Part shown: in pieces, positions 1 to 8,100 of the stretch
How the letters are laid out: every line of letters starts with the position of its first letter
Numbering within the stretch: the stretch's first letter is position 1
Made by a program: the position numbers and the translations under genes
NCBI GenBank assembly: GCA_937897665.1
Contig: CALCPB010000057.1
Span: 1-13,448 of the forward strand
Reading direction: 5' to 3'
Source: an uncultured Halomicronema sp.
GTDB lineage: Bacteria; Cyanobacteriota; Cyanobacteriia; Phormidesmidales; Phormidesmidaceae
Length of the DNA: 13,448 bases
The notes under the pieces: generated by a model
Told to the model about the DNA's origin: nothing
What the model saw: only the letters and a program-made list of their open reading frames with translations
Databases searched by the model: none

Positions 1-929
1 AAAGGACTCAAGAAAGAATGCAGAAAGAGTTGAAATTCACATTCGGTAATCAAATCTCTTCTCGACTGGCGTCCATGTTTGATGACGTGAAGCATTACTT
101 TTCGAAGATCGTTGATCATGTAAGCAAAAGTTTTAAAGGGAACTTTCCATTTCGGACAAGACAATGCTCGAGTATAAAATCGACTAAGGCCAGTTCCCTT
201 AAAGAACCTTAAAAGATACTCTCGCTCGAATCTGGTTTTTGGGATGTGGTGATAAATATGCATCTCAGAGTTAAACCATATCTCCCAGCCTGCTCTTTTT
301 AGATACATCAGTGCTTCGATATCTTCTCCTTTTTTGCCAAGAGATTTACCTACAGGACCCTTCAAAACGAGATCTTCAGGTACGACATCTAGCCAACTTT
401 GACGTCTAATCACTAATCCTGCACCGGGAGGCATCATGTTGAGGCGATCGTACTTTCCCTCTGTAAAGCAGACTGAGGTTTTGCGCTCGACTACTGGAAT
501 GAACCCGGCGATACGCTGAAATCCTTCCGGAGGTTCAGCCTCAAACTTGCCGTGAATCTGGCTGCCAAATGCAGCAGCGTCAAGATGTTTCTCCGAAAAC
601 TCTAGAGCTTTATTAATCCAGTTAAGTTCAGGCTCATTATCATCATCTAAAAAGCCGATTAGTGGCGCATTTGCCTCTTCGATCGCTCTACGACGTGCAT
701 AAGAGGAACCTTGCCGGGGTTCAAAGCAGTACCTTAGAGGAACGTTAGTCAACCATTTCGCTTCGTACTCTCGTACAATTTCAGCTGTTCGATCAGTGCT
801 GCAATTGTCAACAATCAGGACTTCCCATTGTGTATCTTCTAAGTTTTTTTGGGAAAACAAGGCATCTAAGATTTCAGGAAGATATCTTTCGGCGTTGTAA
901 GCGCGAATAGCTACGCAAAAGTCGAGCAT
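1..929 (-). CDS. hpsE: HpsE-like family 2 glycosyltransferase (partial, 3' end beyond the left edge)
   Basis: Reading from ATG at 929-927, the minus strand stays open for 309 codons to the window edge, so only the last few residues are missing if it has the family's usual length of roughly 320-330 residues. It shows the GT-A fold of family 2: a first strand with CVAIRAYNAE (5-14), VLIVDNCSTD (37-46) for nucleotide-sugar binding, an acidic metal-binding DDDN (95-98), and GEDIEAL (201-207) followed by AGWEIWFN (213-220). The stretches YCFEPRQGSSYARRRAIEE and EMHIYHHIP are what I associate with HpsE, a hormogonium polysaccharide glycosyltransferase. It would add a sugar to an exopolysaccharide precursor on the cytoplasmic side of the membrane. 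No signal peptide is seen and the Shine-Dalgarno is weak (GAGAAAG). The GT2 family is near certain; the HpsE assignment rests on remembered motifs and is likely but unproven. Confidence 0.8.
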   Translation of the reverse strand, partial: MLDFCVAIRAYNAERYLPEILDALFSQKNLEDTQWEVLIVDNCSTDRTAEIVREYEAKWLTNVPLRYCFEPRQGSSYARRRAIEEANAPLIGFLDDDNEPELNWINKALEFSEKHLDAAAFGSQIHGKFEAEPPEGFQRIAGFIPVVERKTSVCFTEGKYDRLNMMPPGAGLVIRRQSWLDVVPEDLVLKGPVGKSLGKKGEDIEALMYLKRAGWEIWFNSEMHIYHHIPKTRFEREYLLRFFKGTGLSRFYTRALSCPKWKVPFKTFAYMINDLRKVMLHVIKHGRQSRRDLITECEFQLFLHSFLSP

Positions 930-1380
930 AGTTTTCTTTCTCGCTTGAGATGGGCAATGCTTGAAGCCAATATTCCCTCCAAAAGTACCCGGCCATCAAG
1001 GTATAGGTACAAGACCGAGGTTGGAAAAGCCGGAAACTTTAGCCAGGCGGGGTTTGACAAATTGAGAAACAAGCCGGTGAGTGATAACCCACCACAGCTC
1101 CAAGACTAACCTACTCATGAGCAAGATTAGCCGAAGCCAAGTGGCTGCGCCTTCATTCGCCTTGGCATGGAGCCCGGTTGGCCTGATCGCTCTGTGTTCT
1201 AATAGTTGCTTCGCGTAGAAGTGCTCACCTGGGCAAACTGTCGTCTGTCTTTGCAAATCGGGTGCAAAGTGTATCGAGTTACAGTCGCCTGACCTGCTTC
1301 TGGTGAGAAGTTGACATCGATTTTGACAAAATTGCACTGGCGGTAGTCGGTTGGAGTCAGCTTCCTCAACTTTGGACATT
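930..1380. other. Gene-free spacer upstream of the HpsE-like gene
   Basis: No convincing gene is seen on either strand. A 143-codon minus-strand reading frame (1427-996) is open, but its product has no recognisable domain, a composition unlike a real protein, and its 5' end overlaps the transposase remnant. The part next to 929 must hold the 5' leader and promoter of the minus-strand glycosyltransferase, but no hexamer pair there is convincing. The remainder may be the lost N-terminal part of the decayed IS4 element that follows; I could not align it. Confidence 0.5.
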
Positions 1381-2175
1381 AGGTCTGGCCCCATACATTG
1401 GTCATTCAGCGCGGTTATTTGCAACATCTGAATGCTGGAATTGTTGACGAGGAGCGCCTTTCCACTAAATGTTGATGATGTTCGACCAACGGATCAACAT
1501 CCTAGTAACGAGCGGATGGCGTTGCTGTGACGCCTTGAGCGGGTCTTTTTTCAGGCTGAAATTCGTTGTTTGATCGATGGATCGAGAGTGAGTCAGATGA
1601 GAGCGTTGCAGTTCGCGACGGCAGCAGGCGATCGCTTGTCGATGCAGGCTCAGGCCATCACGACTATATAGGTGCGTGCTCTGGCAAGCGTCGCCAGGAG
1701 GATGGTGGATGTTTGTTTACTTAAAGGGGGGAGAGAACTGTGGCCTCTCAGGCCAATGCTGGGTCTGAAGTTTTTGTATCTACGTCATGGCGACTCGTCT
1801 GGAGAAGGATGAATGGCTGGTTTTGAGCGCTACCTGCAGCCCGCGCTGGCGGATCACCAGTTGCGGTGGGACATCGAGACCTTGCTTGCTGCACTGAAAA
1901 CACTGGTGTTGAAATTGAGTCTGAAATTGCCTTATTGTTGCCATCTCGAACATCTCTGCAAGTTAATCGCTGTGCCATCGCGGTTTTTCGGCGGGGCGAT
2001 GCTGAGCGGGCTTTAGTAATTCTCAACGCTATCTTAATTCCTGCGAAGGCTGACGGCTGCAAAGCCAGAAGTCTGTTGCACTATGGCTGTGACTGTCTAT
2101 ACGTACCTTCTTCAATCTGTTTCGGCGGTGTGTTGGCTGCAATTAGGTTCTGTAATTTTGGTCCTTGTAGTGAGT
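1381..2175 (+). pseudogene. Decayed IS4-family transposase remnant
   Basis: Fragments of one IS4-type transposase appear in the correct order but in shifting frames. From 1396 to about 1560 the frame reads HWSF, then NI-stop-MLELLTRSAFPL, then SNERMALL-stop-RLERVFFQAEIRCLI, with TGA at 1429 and 1528; it resembles the family's 'NILML..AIPL...SNT.ERIALL' region. A DRE-like triplet, the usual position of a catalytic acid, is visible in another frame near 1577. EKDEWLVLSA lies in a second frame at about 1805-1834. ADHQLRWDIETLLAALKT (around 1849-1902) preserves the IS4 spacing Y-2-R-3-E-6-K with Y changed to H. HLEHLCKLIAV follows in that frame, and the C-terminal KARSLLHYGCDCL lies in a third (about 2061-2099). 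At least two stops and several frameshifts make it non-functional. I did not find terminal inverted repeats or a target duplication, so the edges are approximate. Confidence 0.72.
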
Positions 2176-2240
2176 TCAACCGTCAGTATCGGTCTCCCAG
2201 GTCTAGACATTTAACATCGTGAAGATCACGAGACTCAACG

Positions 2241-2290
2241 TGAAGTTCTTGTTAACCTTGGTGGCATTAGATGAAGTTCTTGTTAATCTT
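2241..2290. repeat. Pair of 19-bp direct repeats, 31 bp apart
   Basis: TGAAGTTCTTGTTAACCTT (2241-2259) recurs as TGAAGTTCTTGTTAATCTT (2272-2290) with one mismatch. The 31-bp period is close to three helical turns, so both copies face the same side of the helix, as tandem operators often do. The second copy overlaps a possible -35 element (TTGTTA, 2280-2285), 16 bp from TATACT (2302-2307). The cores GTTAACCT and GTTAATCT differ from the cyanobacterial Pho-box repeat PyTTAAPyPyT only at the first base, but the 31-bp spacing does not fit a Pho box. The repeat is plain; any function is inference. Confidence 0.6.
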
Positions 2291-2324
2291 CACGAGATTA
2301 GTATACTTTGCCCCTTTTCAGAAC

Positions 2325-2354
2325 TTGCTGCTGACAATTTCTGAAGGATACTAT
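2325..2354 (+). promoter_or_regulatory. Possible promoter upstream of the GT25-like gene
   Basis: TTGCTG (2325-2330) and TACTAT (2349-2354) are separated by 18 bp and would fit a sigma-70 type promoter pointing at the gene at 2576. This would leave a leader of about 210 bases. A second candidate, TTGTTA (2280-2285) with TATACT (2302-2307), lies just upstream. Neither pair is strong enough to choose by eye. Confidence 0.2.
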
Positions 2355-2575
2355 CGGCATAGTAGCCATAGCGGCTTCAGGATAAATACTGCTTAGAAAA
2401 TATTGTTTCGATAATGAGTACGGTGTCTTTGACATCATGTTTTTGGGTGCTTGAGTCGACTTGATTCTAGGATTCGAGATATTCGCTCCTCTCGGCTCAT
2501 ATCTGTTCTATTTCCGTCAATGAGTAGTGATGTTCAGAACTCATTGAAGTGATTCTCTTATGCGGTTTATACAAA

Positions 2576-3229
2576 ATGTTCCTAGTAGAAGACGCCATTA
2601 AGAAAGTTCTGGTCATAGCTTACAAAGAAAATACGTCTCAGTTAGAAGCGCAGTTTATCGAACAAGGCTTTGAATGTAATGTGTTGCGGCAACATCATCA
2701 GCCGGAACATAAAGATTACTCGCCTAGTTATCTCTGCTTGCTTAATCATTGCAGGGCTTGGAAACAAGTTGTTGAGTCTAATCAGCCCCAATTGATTTGT
2801 GAGGCAGATTTTGTGCCCGTAAGGAGCCTGAACAGTTTGCCAATGCCTTATGACACTAACTTGCGAAATGTAGGAATTGCCTGGTTGTATACTTGCGCGC
2901 CACAAATTTATTCTGTTTCATCCAGGAATCATGCGATCGGATTTTCTACTTCAATGGTTGCCTATATCTTGACACCTGCAGGTGCCCAGGTATTGCTGGA
3001 ACTCGCAGGTAAAATTGCTGAAAGTCCTGGCCCCACACAATACTCAACTTGGGATAGCAAAATTGAAGAGTCTCTGCGTGTAAGGAAGCTGGATGGCTAT
3101 TTGCCCTGGAGAAATTATGGGGAACACGGAGGAAAGCCGAATTCAGAACACGAAAAGGCAGGGTTAAGCTCTGTTCACCGTGCCGATTTGCTGTATGGCA
3201 AGCTTGCCTTTACGCCAATATATGCATAA
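2576..3229 (+). CDS. GT25-like polysaccharide (LPS-type) biosynthesis protein
   Basis: From the ATG at 2576 the product has 217 residues; a GTG at 2549 would add nine residues (MILLCGLYK). Neither start has a Shine-Dalgarno. I prefer 2576 because it lies a few residues before the first core strand KKVLVIAYKE, as in related proteins. YLCLLNHCRAWKQVVES followed by ICEADFVP copies the layout of family 25 glycosyltransferases, where 'LSH...W' precedes a metal-binding acidic motif; here that motif is EAD (residues 76 and 78 acidic, counting from 2576). Further marks are GIAWLYTCAPQIYSVS, MVAYILTPAGAQVLLEL (typical 'aY.it..gA..ll') and YLPWRNYGEHGG. It probably transfers a sugar in surface polysaccharide synthesis. 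No signal peptide or membrane segment is seen. An in-frame TAA ends it, with a further open frame of the same phase right after. The family is moderately sure; the substrate is unknown. Confidence 0.7.
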   Translation: MFLVEDAIKKVLVIAYKENTSQLEAQFIEQGFECNVLRQHHQPEHKDYSPSYLCLLNHCRAWKQVVESNQPQLICEADFVPVRSLNSLPMPYDTNLRNVGIAWLYTCAPQIYSVSSRNHAIGFSTSMVAYILTPAGAQVLLELAGKIAESPGPTQYSTWDSKIEESLRVRKLDGYLPWRNYGEHGGKPNSEHEKAGLSSVHRADLLYGKLAFTPIYA

Positions 3230-3232
3230 CCT

Positions 3233-3481
3233 ATGAGGTACTCAAGTCTGAGTTTCTTTTCTGCCCGTACTAAGGCTCGAATCAAGGGAATTGGTCGATT
3301 ATTACTGGGTAAGTATTTGCGACCTCTAGTCTTAACGGGTTCGAGTACGCCTTTACGGATGCTCAAGTTTGCTGTCGGACGACATTTTTACGTTAAACCT
3401 TTAGGATTTGCGCAGACGCCATTTGCCGAGCAGGCTGCTAGAGGGGCTGATATCGAGAGGAGTCAAGCAACCCATGCGTGA
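3233..3481 (+). CDS. Short basic ORF, likely the detached C-terminus of the GT25-like protein
   Basis: This 82-codon frame begins with ATG one codon after the TAA of the preceding gene and is in the same phase, with no ribosome binding site of its own. Its product is basic and probably helical near the start (ARTKARIKGIGRLLLGKYLRP), then SSTPLRMLKFAVGRHF, and ends in an unremarkable tail. That first half looks like the basic C-terminal extension of a membrane-associated glycosyltransferase rather than an independent protein. I infer that a single nonsense change split one gene of about 300 codons, or that this part is made by stop readthrough or re-initiation. It ends ten bases before the convergent gdhA stop codon. 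I recognise no independent function, and it could be untranslated. Confidence 0.45.
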   Translation: MRYSSLSFFSARTKARIKGIGRLLLGKYLRPLVLTGSSTPLRMLKFAVGRHFYVKPLGFAQTPFAEQAARGADIERSQATHA

Positions 3482-3491
3482 GTTTTGCGGT

Positions 3492-4778
3492 TTAGCTGAC
3501 GTAATAATCGCGAGTGCCTCGGGCGCTGTGGGCTTCTTCCAATCGCTCTAGAGCATGGACATAAGCGGCGGTGCGCATGGGTATTGCCAAATTGTGCGAA
3601 ACGCTCCAGATTTTTTCGGCTTCTGCCACCATTTTGGTTTGGAGCCGATCGCCCACTTCTGCTTCTGACCAGTACAAGCCGCTGCGGTTTTGTACCCATT
3701 CAAAATAGCTGACGGTGACGCCCCCGGCATTCACCAAAATATCGGGAAAGACGTATACGCCTTTGTCCTCTAAGATGCGATCGCCCGCCGAGGTGATTGG
3801 CCCGTTCGCTACTTCAAAAATGTATTTCGCTTGGATCTGCGGCGCATTGGCTGCAGTGATTTGATTTTCTAGCGCCGCTGGAATCAGCACATCCACGTTC
3901 AGAGTCAGCAATTCGTCGTTGGTAATCGTCTCGTGACCATCCACCAGATTGCAAACCGTACCTTCGCAATACACCGCTTGGAGGTTGCGTGTCGAAGCTT
4001 TGAACTGCTGCAAGCTCGGAATATCGAGGCCGCGATCGCAATACACCCCGCCGTGAGAATCGCTGACCGCTACCACTTGATAACCCGCGTCGAATAGGAG
4101 TCGCGCCACGACGCTGCCCGCATTGCCGAAGCCCTGCACCGCTACCGTGGTTGCTGCTGGGGCCTTGTCAAACTTGCGCATCATGGCAACTAATACTTGA
4201 AATGCGCCGACTCCTGTGGCCGTATTTCGCCCTTGACTGCCCCCCATGCCGATCGGTTTGCCGGTGATTACTGCTGGCGAGAGCTGCCGGCGAATGATGC
4301 TGTACTGATCCATCATCCAACCCATGATCATCGGGTTCGTGTAGACATCGGGGGCCGGGATATCGATATCGGGGCCAATGAAATCAGCGATCGCGTCCAC
4401 ATAACCCCGGCTCAGACGCTCTAGCTCAAACTTCGACAGTGCCTTGGGATTCAGCGTAATGCCGCCTTTCGCACCGCCAAAGGGCAGATTCACTGCCGCA
4501 CATTTAAAGGTCATCCAAAAGGCCAAAGACTGCACCTCGTCCATCGTGACGTTGGGATGAAACCGAATGCCGCCTTTGGTCGGGCCACGGGTATCGTCAT
4601 AGCGCACCCGATAGCCTTCAAACACCCGCAGCGAGCCATCATCCATGCGTACTGGAATAGATACTTTCAAGCTGGCCTTGGGAAACTTCAGCCGTTCGCT
4701 GGCATCCTCTGAGATGTGCACATATTTGAGTGCTCGTTCTAGCCGTCGGTTGGCATCGGATAAAAGTGAAGACGTCAT
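3492..4778 (-). CDS. gdhA: Glutamate dehydrogenase (Glu/Leu/Phe/Val family)
   Basis: A complete 428-residue hexameric-type glutamate dehydrogenase, catalysing reversible reductive amination of 2-oxoglutarate with ammonium to glutamate in the cytoplasm. The glutamate-binding domain carries GPTKGGIRFHP (Lys68), MTFKCA (Lys92) and the catalytic lysine in PFGGAKGGI (Lys104), plus the conserved aspartate in PAPDVYTNP (Asp144). The Rossmann domain has VAVQGFGNAGSVVA (212-225). All expected active-site residues are present and the length is normal. Known cyanobacterial GDHs are mostly NADP-linked; the sequence alone does not settle the cofactor, and an Asp (240) sits at the end of the second Rossmann strand. 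The start ATG at 4778 is preceded by a weak purine stretch (AAAAGA). It is divergent from the GGDEF-EAL gene and convergent with the GT25-like pair. I saw no NtcA-type GTA-N8-TAC site upstream. Confidence 0.95.
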   Translation of the reverse strand: MTSSLLSDANRRLERALKYVHISEDASERLKFPKASLKVSIPVRMDDGSLRVFEGYRVRYDDTRGPTKGGIRFHPNVTMDEVQSLAFWMTFKCAAVNLPFGGAKGGITLNPKALSKFELERLSRGYVDAIADFIGPDIDIPAPDVYTNPMIMGWMMDQYSIIRRQLSPAVITGKPIGMGGSQGRNTATGVGAFQVLVAMMRKFDKAPAATTVAVQGFGNAGSVVARLLFDAGYQVVAVSDSHGGVYCDRGLDIPSLQQFKASTRNLQAVYCEGTVCNLVDGHETITNDELLTLNVDVLIPAALENQITAANAPQIQAKYIFEVANGPITSAGDRILEDKGVYVFPDILVNAGGVTVSYFEWVQNRSGLYWSEAEVGDRLQTKMVAEAEKIWSVSHNLAIPMRTAAYVHALERLEEAHSARGTRDYYVS

Positions 4779-5153
4779 ATCTTTTGCAAGCGTGAGTGAA
4801 GATCGTAAAACTGCGGCTGCACTGTGAGGAGCCTGCCGCTAGCATTCAAGCATCAGGGGAGTTGCCAGCCATCCCGCCATGGCTTTCGGTAGCCTGTGCG
4901 ACCAATCTATTCATCCCATTGTCTAAGGTGGGCGGAAACGCCTTTGGGATTTATTGACTGAAGTTTGCAGGCCTCAATGAAATGCAACATTGTGCTGTCC
5001 GGCATTTTGGGGCAACTTAAAAGACAAAAGCAATGTTAAGAGGGTGTAGAAGCGCGACAATGATGTTTCTGAAGCCCCAATTCCGGGAGCTTAGCCGTTG
5101 ACCTGCTCAACCGTCATGACTGACGAATTTCAGACTTATCTCTAGGGGGACTC
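4779..5153. promoter_or_regulatory. Divergent intergenic region, gdhA / GGDEF-EAL gene
   Basis: These 375 bases hold no gene and must carry the promoters of both flanking genes. Rightward, TTGACT (4954-4959) with TGAAAT (4978-4983) at 18-bp spacing is a modest promoter candidate, giving a leader of about 160 bases. A 7-bp inverted repeat, AACATTG (4986-4992) and CAATGTT (5031-5037), and the palindrome GTCATGAC (5113-5120) are present but short enough to be chance. A ten-codon frame (ATG 5116 to TAG 5143-5145) ends on top of the Shine-Dalgarno of the next gene. Confidence 0.4.
5144..5149 (+). promoter_or_regulatory. Shine-Dalgarno deciding the GTG start at 5154
   Basis: AGGGGG lies four bases before GTG at 5154. 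It supports this GTG over the in-frame ATG at 5193, which has no purine-rich sequence in front. Confidence 0.6.
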
Positions 5154-8100
5154 GTGTCATCTGACCATAGAGCATCGACAAACAATGCGTTTATGGCAAC
5201 GACGCAAGAGTCCAGCGAATTTTTGACTGACAGTGCGATTGCGCCGCAACAGCCGCAGACTGATGGCTGCCCAGCCGATGCTCAACCTGTAGCAGCGGCG
5301 AATGCTGCCCGCTCAGCGGCAGAGCAGCGCTATCGCAGCGTTATCGAGACTCAAACCGAGCTGATTTGCCGGTATCAGCCTGATGGCACCTTAACGTTTG
5401 TGAATGGGGCTTATTGCCGCTTTTTTGGGCGATCGCCCAGCGACCTGATCGGCCTCAACTTTATCGAACTTGTGCCCCCAGAGGGGCAAGCGCTGATTCG
5501 GCAACAAATGGCTGAATTACGTCAACTGACCGTTGATCGCCCGAGCCTAACTCATACCCATCGGGCAACGGCTGCCGATGGCCGTACGGTTTGGCATCAA
5601 TGGGTGAATCAAGCTTTGTTCGATGAGCAGGGCATTTTGCACGAACTGCAGGCGACTGGTCGTGACATTACTGACCTCAAAGCGACGGAACAGGCACTCC
5701 GCGATCGCGAACATCAGCTCAGCCTCTTTTTGACGCAGTCGCTCGATGGCTTCTTTTTTATGACGCTGGATGAGCCCGTCTGGTGGAACGAGACTTGCGA
5801 TCAGGCCGCCACCCTGGATTACATCTTTGCCCATCAGCGAGTCACCAAGGCCAACTCCGCGATCGCGCAACAGTATGGTCTGACCAAAGCGGAGTTTTTG
5901 GGCCTGACCCTGACTGATTTTTTTGCCGAGGATATTGAGGGCGGCAAGGCGACAATTCGGCAATTATTAGACGAGGGGCGACAGAAAATTAACACCCTAG
6001 AGCGTCGAACTGACGGTACCCCGATCTGGATTGAAGGCGATTACATTTGTCTTTATGACGGGCAAGGTCGAGTCACCGGATGCTTTGGGATTCAGCGCGA
6101 TGTCACCGGGCTGCAGCAGACCTTTGCCGCCTTGACTGCTAGCGAACATAAATATCGGTTGCTGGTGGAAAACCAAACTGATCTGGTGGTCAAAATCGAT
6201 GTCGATGGCCACTTTTTGTTCGTCAGCCCCTCTTACTGTGACCTGTTTGATCAATCGCTCGACGAACTGCTGGATCGTAATTTCGTTCCTTCTGTGCCTG
6301 TCGCTGACCAAGCCGCTACCGAGTTAGCCATGGCGACGCTGTGGCACCCGCCCTATACCTGCCAGCTAGAGCAGCGGGCGCTCACCCGTCACGGCTGGCG
6401 CTGGCTCTCGTGGTCTTACAAAGCAGTTGTAGATAACGACGCCAATATCACCGCGATCGTGGGGGTGGGACGTGATATCACTCAACGCAAGCAGACGGAA
6501 TTGCAGCTGCAGCTTTCCGAGCAGCGGTTCCGCCAGGTGTTGGAAGGTTTAACGCGGGTGGCGATCATGCTTGATCGCCAGGGCAATCTTGTCTTCTGCA
6601 ATGACTACTTGTTGAATCTGACGGGGTGGCAGCGCGCTGAGGTGTTGCACCAAAATTGGGGCGAATGCTTTTTGCCACCGGAAATCCGCCCTCGCATGCA
6701 AGCGCTTTTACAACAAGTAGTTGAACAAGGGGCTCTCCCCCATCAGTACTTTGAAAATGAAATCATTACGCGTCAAGGCGATCGTCGCCTGATTGCCTGG
6801 AACAACACGGTGCAGCACGATGCCAAGGGGCGCATCATCAGCCTGACCAGCATTGGTGAAGATATTACCGATCGCAAACGCAACGAAATTGCCTTGAGAG
6901 AGACGACCCAACGCCTGACCCTGGCGACCGAGGTTGCACAAATCGGCATTTGGGAATGGGATATCCAGCACGATCGCCTCATTTGGGACGAGCAAATGCA
7001 TCGCATTTATGGCACCACCGCCGCTCAGTTTGCTGGTTGCCATGCCGATTGGGAGGCGCGAGTGCATCCTGACGATTTGCCTGAATTAAATGTGCAGAAA
7101 TCCATCTTTTTGCAGGGCCAGGAAGCGATTCTTCATAATGAGTTTCGGATTGTGCGCCCGGATGGTGAGATCCGCCATATCGAGTCCTATAGCAACTTAG
7201 TGCGGGATGCGGCCGGGCAACCTGCTTGCACCATCGGGGTGAATTGGGATATTAGCGATCGCAAAGCGTCAGCGCTGGCATTAGCAGAAACCAATCAGCA
7301 GCTGCAGGCGCTCATGCAAAATTCGCCTGCTGTGATGGCGCTCTATGATGAGACCGGGCGTTACCACCGCGTTAACCCAATTACCGAAGCCTTTTTACAG
7401 CGGCCTGCCGCCGAAATTGTGGGGCGTCGATTTGACGAACTTTATCCACCTGATATGGCTGCTCGTTATCGGGAACGGGTGCAGCGTTTGGTCGAGACCA
7501 ACTGTCCGCTGGTGGTCGAAGATCGCCTGATGCTCATGGGCGAAAACCGCATCGTGCGCTCGATTCTGTTTCCGGTACTTGACCAACCGGACAGCCCCAA
7601 ATTATTTGGTCTGATCGCCACCGACATTACGGCACTGGTCACTGCCCGCGAAGACTTGCGGCGACAGGCTGCCCGTGAGCGCCTGTTGCGCGAGCTGACG
7701 GGTGACATCCGCAGCAGCCTCAATCTCTCAGCCATCCTTGATAAAACTGTCAACGGGGTGCGTCAATTTCTCGACACTGATCGGGTGTTGATTTATCGCT
7801 TTAACCCCGACTGGAGCGGTGACATGATTGTTGAAGCGGTGATCGAACCCTGGCTAGCCGTTTTGGGTGAAAGGCTCCGAGACCCTTGCTTTGAGGGGTA
7901 CTGGGTAGAGCGCTATCGCCATGGCCACATCGGCCAAGTTAATGATCTGAAGACTGCTAACCTGACTCCCTGCCATCAAAACTTGCTTGAACATTATCAG
8001 GTGCAGGCCAATGTGATCTTGCCCTTGGTGGTGGACCAAACGCTCTGGGGACTGTTGTGCGTTCACCACTGTCGGTCACCCCGCCAATGGTTAGCCGAAG

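Larger units (their letters stand above)
2176..2575. other. Spacer between the IS4 remnant and the GT25-like gene
   Basis: No gene is seen in these 400 bases. The left part holds a short palindrome CGTGA-AGA-TCACG (2218-2230) and the two 19-bp direct repeats described separately. The right part is AT-richer than the coding DNA of the window and contains several promoter-like hexamers. It should contain the leader and promoter of the gene starting at 2576, unless that gene is silent. Confidence 0.5.

Noticed and set aside
18..212. 64-codon plus-strand frame at the left edge
   Set aside because: It lies opposite the clearly coding HpsE-like gene and has no recognisable product.
996..1427. 143-codon minus-strand frame in the spacer
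   Set aside because: No domain, odd composition, and its 5' end overlaps the IS4 remnant on the other strand; treated as a chance frame.
1748..2062. 104-codon minus-strand frame
   Set aside because: It is antisense to the IS4 transposase remnant, whose conserved motifs explain the sequence on the plus strand.
4986..5037. Seven-base inverted repeat AACATTG / CAATGTT in the divergent region
   Set aside because: Too short and too widely spaced (38 bp) to separate from chance; no T-run or known operator match.
5116..5145. Ten-codon upstream frame ending on the Shine-Dalgarno of the GGDEF-EAL gene
   Set aside because: Could be a leader peptide, but it is very short, has no ribosome binding site and shows no regulatory residue bias; likely chance.
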